Shown: positions 17,202-24,912 of the stretch, one piece after another
Layout: the number at the start of each line of letters is the position of its first letter
Position numbering within the stretch: the first letter of the stretch is position 1
Assembly: GCA_017549285.1 (NCBI GenBank)
Contig: JAFYVE010000027.1
Span: 16,835-80,834, forward strand
Length of the DNA stretch: 64,000 bases
From: Clostridia bacterium
GTDB taxonomy: Bacteria; Bacillota; Clostridia; Oscillospirales; Acutalibacteraceae
Direction of reading: 5' to 3'
The notes under the pieces: generated by a model
Database searches by the model: none
What the model saw: the letters and a program-made list of their open reading frames with translations, nothing else
What the model was told of the DNA's origin: nothing
Position numbers and translations under genes: made by a program

Positions 17202-18363
17202 ACATCTGCTCTAAAATATATTGTTTTACATCTTCGAGTTTACTTTTTTTCCATTCGCCTTTTTCGGCTTCTTCGGCAAGGGGGCAGATAATGAAGAAAT
17301 CGAGTGTTTCACCCGGCACTCTGCCTGTTCTCAGAGGTTCTGAAAAATGTTCTTTCCATTTTTCTTCCGTAGCATCCTTGAATTCCTGCGGTTTTAAGTA
17401 TGTGAATTGTCTTTTTGTTGCGGCAATAAGCATTTTTGCCGAAAGAGGAGCTAAAAGTCTGTATTCATATTCCTGCACATCAACAAAGATACGGGGAAGT
17501 TCAGCTTTTTCAATATGTTCGTTTTCTCTGTTTATGAGAAGTCCCATAGGTTCCCATGTCATTTTGTCTTCGGTGAAATTGAGTTTTACAAGAAGACCTT
17601 TTTCTGTGTTGAACTGCGCACGCTGATAGTCTGTATCAAAAATAAAATTGCCCAGAGAATAGAAAATTATTTTATCTCCGACTGTTTCAAAATTCATCGG
17701 CACATGGGGGTGATGTGAAACAACGGCATCTGCACCCATTTCAAGATATTTATGATATCGTTCTCTTGTGTAGGGTGAGGGGAGCGGAGTAAATTCTTCA
17801 CCTGCGTGCGCAACAACGATACACCAACGGCATGTCTTTTTAATTTTATTTATAGTTTCCTGAATTGCATCAAGGTCACTCCATGAGTAACATCCGGGTT
17901 TGTCGGAGTCAGCTTTTCTGCAGGCTCTCTGATAACCTACGCCGAACATTCCTATTCCGCCCGATTCATCGAGTATAACGGGTTTTCTTGCTTCGTCAAT
18001 GTTCATTCCCGCACCGATTGTCTGAATATTATTTTCTTCTGCAATTTTCAGTGTTGACTCAATGCCGTATGGACCTGCATCCATAATATGATTATTGCAG
18101 ATATTCCATATGTCGGCTTTCATATTTTTAAGCACCTTTACGGCAGCAGGGTCTATTGTGTGAAGAAGCTGTGCAACACCGTCCTGAGTTGTGTTTGTTT
18201 CTGCTTCGGCAACGGGACCCTCCACATTTGCAACAACGTGGTCGGCAGAATGAAGAAATGAAAGTATCTCTTTCGAAATCAGTTCTTCATCATCCCATTT
18301 TTTGTACATATAACGGTCAAAACCTATGTCGCCCGTGAATACGATTGATGATTTGTTCTTCAT
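17200..18363 (-). CDS. CapA-family protein (poly-gamma-glutamate synthesis-type metallophosphoesterase fold)
   Basis: A 387-residue protein covering the whole CapA domain: IVFTGDIGFDRYM near residue 8, HVVANVEGPV near 40, NICNNHIMDAGPYGIEST near 85, VVVAHAGEEFTPLPSPYTRERYHKYLEMGADAVVSHHPHVP near 185-225, and GKIIFYSLGNFIFD just after. The Asp/His/Asn positions fit a metallophosphoesterase-like site. Unlike many CapA proteins it has no signal peptide or membrane anchor, so a cytoplasmic role is likely and capsule synthesis should not be assumed. GGAGG precedes the ATG. Confidence 0.8.
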   Translation of the reverse strand: MKNKSSIVFTGDIGFDRYMYKKWDDEELISKEILSFLHSADHVVANVEGPVAEAETNTTQDGVAQLLHTIDPAAVKVLKNMKADIWNICNNHIMDAGPYGIESTLKIAEENNIQTIGAGMNIDEARKPVILDESGGIGMFGVGYQRACRKADSDKPGCYSWSDLDAIQETINKIKKTCRWCIVVAHAGEEFTPLPSPYTRERYHKYLEMGADAVVSHHPHVPMNFETVGDKIIFYSLGNFIFDTDYQRAQFNTEKGLLVKLNFTEDKMTWEPMGLLINRENEHIEKAELPRIFVDVQEYEYRLLAPLSAKMLIAATKRQFTYLKPQEFKDATEEKWKEHFSEPLRTGRVPGETLDFFIICPLAEEAEKGEWKKSKLEDVKQYILEQM

Positions 18364-18389
18364 AGTGCCTCCGTTAAATTTTTTTTTGT

Positions 18390-18419
18390 ATTATAACATA
18401 TAACGAATAAAATTTGCAA
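18390..18419 (-). promoter_or_regulatory. Sigma-A type promoter of the CapA-family gene
   Basis: On the minus strand TTGCAA (18414-18419), an 18-base spacer and TATAAT (18390-18395), about 27 bases before the start codon. Confidence 0.65.
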
Positions 18420-18530
18420 GTTGCAGGATAATTATAAATGATAATCAGTATGATTTTAGTGCAATTTTGCCGTTAAAAATGTGCAAAAAAAATAAAAATT
18501 TAAAAAAAGTGATAAATTTTAAAAAAAGAC

Positions 18531-18559
18531 TTGATTTTTGTGCTTTAATGTGATAATCT
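18531..18559 (+). promoter_or_regulatory. Sigma-A type promoter of secG
   Basis: TTGATT 18531-18536, a 17-base spacer, and TAATCT 18554-18559 with a preceding TGA. Multiple A-tracts between 18484 and 18528 could act as an UP element. Confidence 0.65.
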
Positions 18560-18622
18560 ATACAGGCAATAAGGCGAGATAATTGTGTCCGTTTTTATTT
18601 GAAGAGAAAGGAAGTTTGCCCG

Positions 18623-18874
18623 ATGTCAGCTTGGGAGTATATACTCGGTGCAGTTTTAATAGTAATTTCATTAGTTCTTGTAGTAATAGTAATGTTACAG
18701 CAGAGCAAACAGCAGGGGCTCTCAGGGGCAATTGCAGGCGGTGCTGATACATTCTTCGGCAAGAACAAAGGCCGTACAATGGAAGCTAAGCTTGAAAAGC
18801 TTACAAAAATTCTTTGTGTAGCATTTATAATTCTGACTTTCGTAACAACAATTCTTGTTGGTTTCTTCGCATAA
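18623..18874 (+). CDS. secG: Preprotein translocase subunit SecG
   Basis: An 83-residue membrane protein with two helices (about 5-24 and 59-81) joined by the loop LQQSKQQGLSGAIAGGADTFFGKNKGRTMEAKLEKLT. This loop is the standard SecG signature. SecG is the small auxiliary subunit of the SecYEG export channel. AAAGGAAG lies 8 bases before the ATG at 18623; the frame extends upstream without a better start. tRNA-Lys follows 22 bases later, with no terminator seen between them. Confidence 0.93.
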   Translation: MSAWEYILGAVLIVISLVLVVIVMLQQSKQQGLSGAIAGGADTFFGKNKGRTMEAKLEKLTKILCVAFIILTFVTTILVGFFA

Positions 18875-18896
18875 GTCAGTTTTTATGAATAAAAGT

Positions 18897-18972
18897 GATT
18901 CAGTAGCTCAGTCGGCAGAGCACCTGCCTTTTAAGCAGGGTGTCCGGGGTTCGAATCCCCGCTGAGTCACCA
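18897..18972 (+). tRNA. tRNA-Lys (anticodon UUU)
   Basis: A 76-base cloverleaf with acceptor GATTCAG / CTGAGTC, encoded CCA, anticodon stem CCTGC/GCAGG, loop CTTTTAA with anticodon UUU, and T-arm GGGGTTCGAATCCCC. Confidence 0.96.
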
Positions 18973-18975
18973 AAC

Positions 18976-19010
18976 AAAAATCCGTTCACGAAAGTGGACG
19001 GATTTTTGTT
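18976..19010 (+). terminator. Terminator of secG/tRNA-Lys
   Basis: Stem AAAAATCCGTTCAC / GTGGACGGATTTTT with a loop of about 4 bases and a T-run. Confidence 0.9.
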
Positions 19011-19014
19011 TGTA

Positions 19015-19118
19015 TTATTCATTATTCAATATTCATCATTCATTATTCATTTCAACAGAACGGATTTTTGAATGAATAATGAATATTGAAGTCGCTTCGC
19101 TGATGAATAATGAATAAT
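19015..19118. repeat. AT-rich inverted repeat (ATTCATTATTC type) before the four-helix-bundle gene
   Basis: Short tandem variants of ATTCATTATTC at 19015-19051 face their inverse (GAATGAATAATGAATA...) at 19070-19118, with a small hairpin TCGCTTCGCTGA inside the right arm. It occupies the space between the tRNA-Lys terminator and the promoter at 19120. Confidence 0.6.
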
Positions 19119-19119
19119 T

Positions 19120-19148
19120 TTGACATTGATTTATATTTATGATACAAT
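19120..19148 (+). promoter_or_regulatory. Sigma-A promoter of the four-helix-bundle gene
   Basis: Consensus TTGACA 19120-19125, a 17-base spacer, and TACAAT 19143-19148. Confidence 0.75.
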
Positions 19149-19170
19149 ATTAAAAAGGATGTGAGTTTTT

Positions 19171-19527
19171 ATGAAAGAAAATATTCTTATAGATAAATCT
19201 ATTGTTTTTGCAGCAAGAATTGTTAAATTGCATGATTATTTAATAAAAAATAAAAAAGGTCTGACTATAGCAAAACAATTGATTCGGAGCGGAACAAGTA
19301 TCGGAGCAAATATCAATGAAGCTAATTACGGACAGAGTCCTGCAGATTTTATAACAAAAATGCACATAGCGTTAAAAGAAACTGCTGAAACAGAGTATTG
19401 GATAAAATTACTTCATCTTTCTGAATATATTGATGATAAGATGTTTGATTCTTTACTTGCCGATTGCCTGGAACTGAAACGAATATTGGTCGCATCGCTT
19501 AATACAGCAAAAAATAATCAAAAATAA
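19171..19527 (+). CDS. Four-helix-bundle protein (23S rRNA intervening-sequence protein family)
   Basis: A 118-residue, mostly helical protein. IRSGTSIGANINEANYGQSPADFITKMHIALKETAETEYWIKLL (about residues 40-85) is the core signature of the four-helix-bundle family found in intervening sequences of 23S rRNA genes. The family is related to the Avd accessory protein of diversity-generating retroelements. No rRNA gene or reverse transcriptase is in this window, so it is a stand-alone member of unknown function. AAGGATGTGA precedes the ATG. The gene is flanked by an AT-rich inverted repeat and a terminator, and its codons are more AT-rich than secG's, consistent with an acquired module next to a tRNA. 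Confidence 0.88.
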   Translation: MKENILIDKSIVFAARIVKLHDYLIKNKKGLTIAKQLIRSGTSIGANINEANYGQSPADFITKMHIALKETAETEYWIKLLHLSEYIDDKMFDSLLADCLELKRILVASLNTAKNNQK

Positions 19528-19561
19528 CTTCTTGTTATTGATGATTTGTGCGAAGATATAG

Positions 19562-19592
19562 AAAGACAGATTGTTTGGTCTGTCTTTTTTTT
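19562..19592 (+). terminator. Terminator of the four-helix-bundle gene
   Basis: Stem AAAGACAGA / TCTGTCTTT followed by a run of T. Confidence 0.9.
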
Positions 19593-19718
19593 GTATAGTA
19601 TATCATAATACCGTCAGGTGTGTATTTTTGTTGTTTCGATAATATTTATTACAGTATTCTGCTTATTATTCTTTACTTTGTTTTAATAAAAAAATATATT
19701 ACAATCTTGTAAAAAAGG

Positions 19719-19747
19719 TTGAAAATTAAATGACTGTTTGCTATAAT
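19719..19747 (+). promoter_or_regulatory. Sigma-A promoter of the SH3 protein / PBP / ruvX operon
   Basis: TTGAAA 19719-19724, a 17-base spacer, and consensus TATAAT 19742-19747. Confidence 0.8.
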
Positions 19748-19779
19748 TTAAAAGTAAAAGTATAGTCGGAGGAATATAT

Positions 19780-20271
19780 ATGTTTAAAAATAATGAAATG
19801 ATCCAGCAGATAACAGATAAGATTGCTGCTTTTCTTGCAAAGACAGTAAAAACCATTAAAAAGATGGACAGACGTCTGCTTATAATGATAAGTGCAGCTG
19901 TTGTTCTCGTTATTATTATTTTTGCACTTATAATAAACGGTCTGAGTTCAGATAAAGATAATGATGAGCCTGTAACACCTCAGGATAATATTGTTTCTCT
20001 TGACGAACCTTCTACTGATTATGAAAACATTCTTCCCGTTCAGACAAACGGTGCGGGAACATATAAAGTTGAAACAGGTTCTGCTGCCGAACTCAATATG
20101 CGTCTTGCAGCTGATAAGGAATCAGATGTTATTACAACAATTCCCAACGGAACACAGCTTGAAGTTATGTTTATTGATGATTTCGGTGCAGCCGAAGGTG
20201 AAGCAGGCTGGGGTTATGTCAATTATAATGGTGAACGTGGCTGGGTATTTATGCAGTACCTTAAAAAATAA
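19780..20271 (+). CDS. Membrane-anchored bacterial SH3-domain protein
   Basis: A 163-residue protein. A basic N-terminal cytoplasmic stretch (1-32) precedes one membrane helix (about 34-52), a 45-residue acidic linker, and one SH3b domain (about 88-162). The domain contains ELNMRLAADKESDVITTIPNGTQLEV and closes with GWGYVNYNGERGWVFMQYL. Such domains bind cell-wall peptides. It is the first gene of a unit with the penicillin-binding protein 26 bases downstream, suggesting a wall-related partner role. GGAGG lies before the ATG. Confidence 0.85.
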   Translation: MFKNNEMIQQITDKIAAFLAKTVKTIKKMDRRLLIMISAAVVLVIIIFALIINGLSSDKDNDEPVTPQDNIVSLDEPSTDYENILPVQTNGAGTYKVETGSAAELNMRLAADKESDVITTIPNGTQLEVMFIDDFGAAEGEAGWGYVNYNGERGWVFMQYLKK

Positions 20272-20296
20272 TTCTACCTGACGGGGAGAAAAAGCA

Positions 20297-22672
20297 ATGA
20301 GCAATTTAAATAACATTAACAGTTCAGGCAACAATTCTCCTGAAAACAGAGTTGACGCCCCGACTGAAAGAGTGAATATCAATAATCAGCCTTCTATGAG
20401 AAACCGACAGACTTCTGTCAAAAAGAGCGAAACGGTTGAAGAAAAGAAGGAAACACAGAAAAAAACTGAACGAAAAAAGAGAAAAGAACACAAGGGATTC
20501 AGAAGATTCGGTATTATTATGTGTTCATTTATTCTCATAGGTCTTATCTCTGTTTCATCAGTCGGGCTGTATGTTCTTAAACATATGGCTGATTTCGTCA
20601 ACGGTGATGTAGCAATTGACCTTGATGAATACAAGGAAAATCAGAGCAGAACAACAATTCTTTATACTGTTGATGACAATGGTAATGAAGTCGAACTTAT
20701 AAGACTTCACGGTGAGGAGAACCGTATCTGGGTTGACCTTGACGAAATTCCTGACAATCTTCAGAAGGCATTCATTGCTCTTGAAGATGCAAAGTTCCCC
20801 ACACATTCGGGTGTTGACTGGAAGCGAACTATTGCTGTTGCAATCGTTCCCTCAAAGAAAGGCGAGGGCGGTTCAACAATCACACAGCAGTTGATAAAGA
20901 ATCTCACGGGCGAACGAGATGTCACATACATCAGAAAATTCCGTGAAATTCAGAATGCACTCAATCTTGAAAGACACTTTTCAAAGGAAACAATTCTTGA
21001 AGCATACCTCAACACATTGTATCTTGACGGTGGTTGTTACGGTGTTCAGACTGCATCTGAATATTATTTCGGCAAGGATGTTGAAGACCTTACTCTTGCT
21101 GAATGTGCATGTATTGCGGCTATCACACAGGCTCCCAGGGCGAATAATCCCATAATCAATCCCGAAAAAAATGAGGAGCGTCGTAACTGGACACTCTGGT
21201 GTATGCTCGAGGAAGAGTATATCACTCAGGAAGAATATGATGAAGCTCTTGAATATGATTTTGTCTTCACAACAGACGATGATTACGTACCTCCCGAGGA
21301 TGATGACGAAGATACAAATGACGATATGATTTCTGTTGATGAAAGCAATGTCGGTCAGACTCAGGAAGAAGAGAAAGTACAGAGCTATTACGTTGACTAC
21401 GTTATCGATAAAGTTATCAAAGACCTTATGAAGGCTTATTCCTATTCATATAATGAAGCATGGCGACTTGTCTATTACGGCGGTCTGAAAATCCATGTTG
21501 CTGTTGACATGGAAATTCAGAGTCTTCTTGAAGATATCTATTATAACAGAAAAGGCTTCCCGAAAGACACTAATTCTTACGGTGAACTTGTTCAGTCAAG
21601 TATGGTTATAATGGATTATAGCGGCAGAGTCATAGGTATTGTCGGTCAGGCAGGCGAAAAAGAGGGTGCAAGAAGCCTTAATATCGCAACAAGTTCCAGA
21701 AGACAGCCCGGTTCATCAATCAAGCCTCTGAGTGTTTACGCACCTGCAATTGACAGTAATATGTACACATGGTCATCACTTATCCAGAACTACGGTATTA
21801 TTGTTGAAGATGAAAGATGGCCTCTCAACTATGGCGGTGACCCCGGTGCACCCGGTTCATTCGAAACAATTCAGCAGGCTCTTGCTCCCTCACATAACAC
21901 AGTTCCCGCACAGCTTGTTGAATCATTGGGTATTGATACCTGCTATAACTTCCTTGTTGATAAATTCAAATTCACATCACTCGAAGAAGATGATCACACT
22001 TATTCTTCAATGGCTGTCGGCGGTATGACACACGGTGTTTACGGTATTGAAATGTGTGCTGCATACACAACATTCGGTACCGGTGGTGTTTATTACGAAC
22101 CCTATTGTTATTACACCGTTACAAACAGCTCAGGTTCAACTGTTTATCTTACAAACAGCGATTCCGGTGAACAGATTATGGACAGAGGTACTGCTGAAGT
22201 TATGAACAAGCTTCTTCAGACAGTTGCAACTGCATATAACGGTACTGCACGTGCATACAGAGTATCAGGCTTTGATATGTTTGCAAAAACAGGTACAACA
22301 TCAGACGAAAAAGACCGTTGGTTTGTAGGCGGAACACCTTATTATGTCTGCAGCGTATGGATGGGTTATGCAGAACATCCCGAAGAACTTGATTTCTATA
22401 CAAACTACTGCGGTGATCTTTATCAGACAGTTATGAATCAGATTCACAAGAACCTTCCCGCAAAGAATTTTGAATTCAGCGATGAAATTGAAGACCATTA
22501 TTATTGCGCAAATTCAGGTCTTCTTGCAGGTTCAGGCTGTCCTAACGGTGGTGCAGGCTGGTATAAGAAGGAAGCTGTTCCCCCGACCTGTACAGCTTGT
22601 TCAGGTGTTCTTAAGCCTGTTCAGGATGATAATGCTGCAGATGCACCTGCCGATGCTCCGGAGGGTGACTGA
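20297..22672 (+). CDS. Class A penicillin-binding protein (bifunctional transglycosylase/transpeptidase)
   Basis: A 791-residue protein with a charged cytoplasmic tail of about 70 residues and a membrane helix near 75-97. The GT51 glycosyltransferase domain has the catalytic Glu in ALEDAKFPTHSG near 160 and GGSTITQQLIKNL near 191. The transpeptidase has SSIK near 473 (Ser nucleophile), SHN near 531 and KTGT near 665. It polymerises and cross-links peptidoglycan outside the membrane. Unusual features are an acidic insertion of about 25 residues (DDDYVPPEDDDEDTNDDM) before the transpeptidase and a C-terminal region with four cysteines (ANSGLLAGSGCPN...PPTCTACSGV). The stop overlaps the ruvX start. 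Confidence 0.94.
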   Translation: MSNLNNINSSGNNSPENRVDAPTERVNINNQPSMRNRQTSVKKSETVEEKKETQKKTERKKRKEHKGFRRFGIIMCSFILIGLISVSSVGLYVLKHMADFVNGDVAIDLDEYKENQSRTTILYTVDDNGNEVELIRLHGEENRIWVDLDEIPDNLQKAFIALEDAKFPTHSGVDWKRTIAVAIVPSKKGEGGSTITQQLIKNLTGERDVTYIRKFREIQNALNLERHFSKETILEAYLNTLYLDGGCYGVQTASEYYFGKDVEDLTLAECACIAAITQAPRANNPIINPEKNEERRNWTLWCMLEEEYITQEEYDEALEYDFVFTTDDDYVPPEDDDEDTNDDMISVDESNVGQTQEEEKVQSYYVDYVIDKVIKDLMKAYSYSYNEAWRLVYYGGLKIHVAVDMEIQSLLEDIYYNRKGFPKDTNSYGELVQSSMVIMDYSGRVIGIVGQAGEKEGARSLNIATSSRRQPGSSIKPLSVYAPAIDSNMYTWSSLIQNYGIIVEDERWPLNYGGDPGAPGSFETIQQALAPSHNTVPAQLVESLGIDTCYNFLVDKFKFTSLEEDDHTYSSMAVGGMTHGVYGIEMCAAYTTFGTGGVYYEPYCYYTVTNSSGSTVYLTNSDSGEQIMDRGTAEVMNKLLQTVATAYNGTARAYRVSGFDMFAKTGTTSDEKDRWFVGGTPYYVCSVWMGYAEHPEELDFYTNYCGDLYQTVMNQIHKNLPAKNFEFSDEIEDHYYCANSGLLAGSGCPNGGAGWYKKEAVPPTCTACSGVLKPVQDDNAADAPADAPEGD

Positions 22673-23091
22673 TGATAATTATGTCAGTTGATTACGGTGA
22701 TGTCCGTACCGGTGTTGCCGTGTGTGACAAGAATGAGATTCTTGCTTCTCCCGTTTCCGTTATAACAGAAACCGATGCGGAAAAACTCGCAGATAAAATC
22801 ATTGAATTCGCAAAAGAATTGAGAGCTGAAAGCTTTGTTGTGGGCCTCCCAAAAAATATGGACGGTTCGGAAGGTTTCAGAGCCGAAGCCTGTAAGGCAT
22901 TTGCTTCAATGCTCGGTGAAAAATCAGGTCTTGAAGTCAACCTTTATGATGAAAGACTTACAACAGTTTCTGCTCATAACGCACTCAATGCCACAAACAC
23001 AAGAGGAAAAAAACGCAAGGCAGTTGTTGATGCCGTATCAGCCGTTATGATTCTCGAAGATTTTATGGCATACAGAAAACGCAATAAATAA
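22672..23091 (+). CDS. ruvX: Holliday junction resolvase RuvX (YqgF family)
   Basis: A 139-residue RNase H-fold protein. SVDYGDVRTGVAV carries the first catalytic Asp (residue 7), VVGLPKNMDGSEG lies near 58, YDERLTTVSAH near 94 and KAVVDAVSAVMILEDFM near 119. The family is implicated in Holliday junction resolution and pre-16S rRNA processing. The ATG overlaps the stop of the penicillin-binding protein by one base (TGATG), with GGAGG just upstream, so the two are translationally coupled. Confidence 0.92.
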   Translation: MIIMSVDYGDVRTGVAVCDKNEILASPVSVITETDAEKLADKIIEFAKELRAESFVVGLPKNMDGSEGFRAEACKAFASMLGEKSGLEVNLYDERLTTVSAHNALNATNTRGKKRKAVVDAVSAVMILEDFMAYRKRNK

Positions 23092-23097
23092 AATTAA

Positions 23098-23128
23098 CCG
23101 CATCGTTTTTCACGGTGCGGTTTTGTTT
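23098..23128 (+). terminator. Terminator after ruvX
   Basis: Stem CCGCATCG / CGGTGCGG (one G-T pair) followed by TTTTGTTTT. Confidence 0.85.
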
Positions 23129-23133
23129 TGCAA

Positions 23134-23170
23134 ATCAGAATTTATCACTTCAGCGATAAATTATTGTTTA
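23134..23170. repeat. Minimal copy of the AATTTGTCG palindromic family
   Basis: AATCAGAATTTATC, a 6-base centre, then GCGATAAATTATTGTTTA. It has the same two ends as the long copies but no internal modules. The right end contains the stop codon of nadE on the minus strand. Confidence 0.65.
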
Positions 23171-23899
23171 TATTTCAGGTTTGAATGCCGGCATAAGCTG
23201 AAGCTTGAAAAGGTTGTTTCTGTGTTTTGTATCGATAAGTTCTTTTTTAGCCTTGTCTTCGATGAAACCGGTTCTGATATAAACATCGAGTTCGGCATAA
23301 GTGAAACCGAGGTTTTCTTCGTCTGTCTTTCCGCAAAGACCGTCAATCGGAGTTTTTTCAACAAGATCTTCGGGCAGCCCCATAACTTTACCTATTGCCT
23401 TTACTTCTGTTACAGTAAGGTTGCACATCGGAGAAAAATCACCTGCAGCGTCACCGTATCTTGTTGAATAACCTACCCAGTCTTCCGAAAGATTGCAGGT
23501 GTTCACAACTCTGCCGTTGAAGCATTGTGAAACAGCATAAACGGTTGACATTCTGATTCGGGGAGGAAGATTTGTCCTTGCCTGAACTGATAATTCAAAA
23601 TTTTCCTGAATGCTTCCGGTCAGACCGTCAATTGCAGATTTGATGTTTATTTCATAATGTTTTATTCCGAGATGGTTTACAAGCTTGTAAGCACAATCTA
23701 TGTCATGCTGAACACCGCAGGGCATCAGTACGCCTATAACTCTGTCTTTTCCGAGTGCTTCAACACAGAGTGCTGCTGCAACAGAGCTGTCTTTTCCTCC
23801 CGAGATACCTATTACTGCATTACAGCCTTTTCCGTTTTCTTCAAAGAACTTCCTTATCCATTCAACACACTCATTTTTTACTTTTACTGCATCAAACAT
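23168..23899 (-). CDS. nadE: NAD+ synthase (ammonia-dependent type)
   Basis: A 243-residue cytoplasmic enzyme converting nicotinate adenine dinucleotide, ATP and ammonia into NAD+. The PP-loop ISGGKDSSVAAA lies near residues 31-42. RIRMSTVYAVSQCFNGRVVNTCNLSEDWVGYSTRYGDAAGDFSPMCNLTVTEV near 125-175 covers the NAD+ and second-substrate sites. PIDGLCGKTDEENLGFTY is the usual late motif. There is no N-terminal glutaminase domain, so free ammonia or a separate donor is used. The ATG at 23899 follows GGTGGTGA; a GTG at 23911 is less likely. Confidence 0.93.
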   Translation of the reverse strand: MFDAVKVKNECVEWIRKFFEENGKGCNAVIGISGGKDSSVAAALCVEALGKDRVIGVLMPCGVQHDIDCAYKLVNHLGIKHYEINIKSAIDGLTGSIQENFELSVQARTNLPPRIRMSTVYAVSQCFNGRVVNTCNLSEDWVGYSTRYGDAAGDFSPMCNLTVTEVKAIGKVMGLPEDLVEKTPIDGLCGKTDEENLGFTYAELDVYIRTGFIEDKAKKELIDTKHRNNLFKLQLMPAFKPEI

Positions 23900-24025
23900 G
23901 CGGATCACCACCGGTTATTATTAGTTATATCTGTATTTTATCACAAAAAAACAGATTTAGCAACAAAAGTTATAATAAAAGAACAGCTATATTTTATTAA
24001 ATATGATAAATTGTTAAAACAGATG

Positions 24026-24054
24026 TTGACGAGAAGGCTTATTGGTGATAGAAT
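24026..24054 (+). promoter_or_regulatory. Sigma-A promoter of the YebC-family gene
   Basis: TTGACG 24026-24031, a 17-base spacer, and TAGAAT 24049-24054 with preceding TGA. Confidence 0.7.
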
Positions 24055-24088
24055 ATATAAAGATAAAATTTATGCAAAGGTGATTATT

Positions 24089-24832
24089 ATGTCAGGACAC
24101 TCCAAATGGAGTACAATAAAAAGAAAAAAAGAAAAAACCGATAATCAGCGAGCTAAAGTCTTTACAAAAATCGGCAGAGAAATTGCTGTTGCTGTAAGAG
24201 ACGGCGGTCCCGACCCCGCAGGTAACTCAAAGCTCAAAGATATCATTGCAAAAGCAAAGGCTGCAAACGTGCCCAATGATAACATTGAAAGAATTATCAA
24301 AAAGGCATCAGGTGACGGTGACTCAGCAAACTACGAAGAGTGTGTTTACGAAGGTTACGGTCCCAACGGTATTGCTGTTATTGTTGAAACTCTTACAGAT
24401 AACAGAAACAGAACAGCAGGTGAAATGCGTCATTATTTCGACAAATACGGTGGAAATATGGGTCAGTCAGGCTCAGTTATGTTTATGTTCAACCGTCAGG
24501 GTAACATCGTAATTGAAAAAGACGGTGTTGACGAAGACTCACTTCTTGAAACAGCTCTTGAAGCAGGTGCGGAAGACCTTGTAACAGATGAAGAAGATGT
24601 TTTTGAAGTAAGAACCCAGCCCAACGATGTCGGCTCTGTAAGTGAAGCTCTTGCAGCAGCAGGTTATGTCGCAATTTCTGCTGAAGCTGAATATATTCCT
24701 TCCACATACACAAGACTTGATAATCCCGATGATATCAAGAATATGGGTAAAATGCTTGAGATGTTCGAAGATAATGATGATGTTCAGAATGTCTGGCATA
24801 ACTGGGAAAACGAAGAGGATTACGAAGGTTAA
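24089..24832 (+). CDS. YebC/PmpR family DNA-binding or translation-associated protein
   Basis: A 247-residue protein starting MSGHSKWSTIKRKKEKTDNQ, the near-invariant opening of the family. KDIIAKAKAANVPNDNIERIIKKA and the glycine-rich FDKYGGNMGQSGSVMFMF follow. Family members have been described as transcription factors and, more recently, as factors that relieve ribosome stalling; which applies here cannot be read from sequence. The open frame extends far upstream antisense to nadE, but the promoter at 24026 and AAAGGTGA place the start at 24089. It is monocistronic with its own terminator. Confidence 0.93.
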   Translation: MSGHSKWSTIKRKKEKTDNQRAKVFTKIGREIAVAVRDGGPDPAGNSKLKDIIAKAKAANVPNDNIERIIKKASGDGDSANYEECVYEGYGPNGIAVIVETLTDNRNRTAGEMRHYFDKYGGNMGQSGSVMFMFNRQGNIVIEKDGVDEDSLLETALEAGAEDLVTDEEDVFEVRTQPNDVGSVSEALAAAGYVAISAEAEYIPSTYTRLDNPDDIKNMGKMLEMFEDNDDVQNVWHNWENEEDYEG

Positions 24833-24843
24833 CATACCTTTTC

Positions 24844-24877
24844 AGGCACCCCTTGTATACGGTGGTGCCTTTTTTTG
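24844..24877 (+). terminator. Terminator of the YebC-family gene
   Basis: Stem AGGCACC / GGTGCCT followed by seven T. Confidence 0.9.
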
Positions 24878-24912
24878 ATTTATGATGAACTTTATAAAAT
24901 GGAGGTTGTTTT

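Noticed and set aside
19171-19527. Diversity-generating retroelement accessory protein
   Set aside because: No reverse transcriptase, template repeat or variable repeat is visible. Only the four-helix-bundle family membership is supported.
23657-24088. N-terminal extension of the YebC-family frame, antisense to nadE
   Set aside because: A clear promoter (24026-24054), ribosome binding site and the invariant family start place the gene at 24089. The extension is the shadow of nadE.
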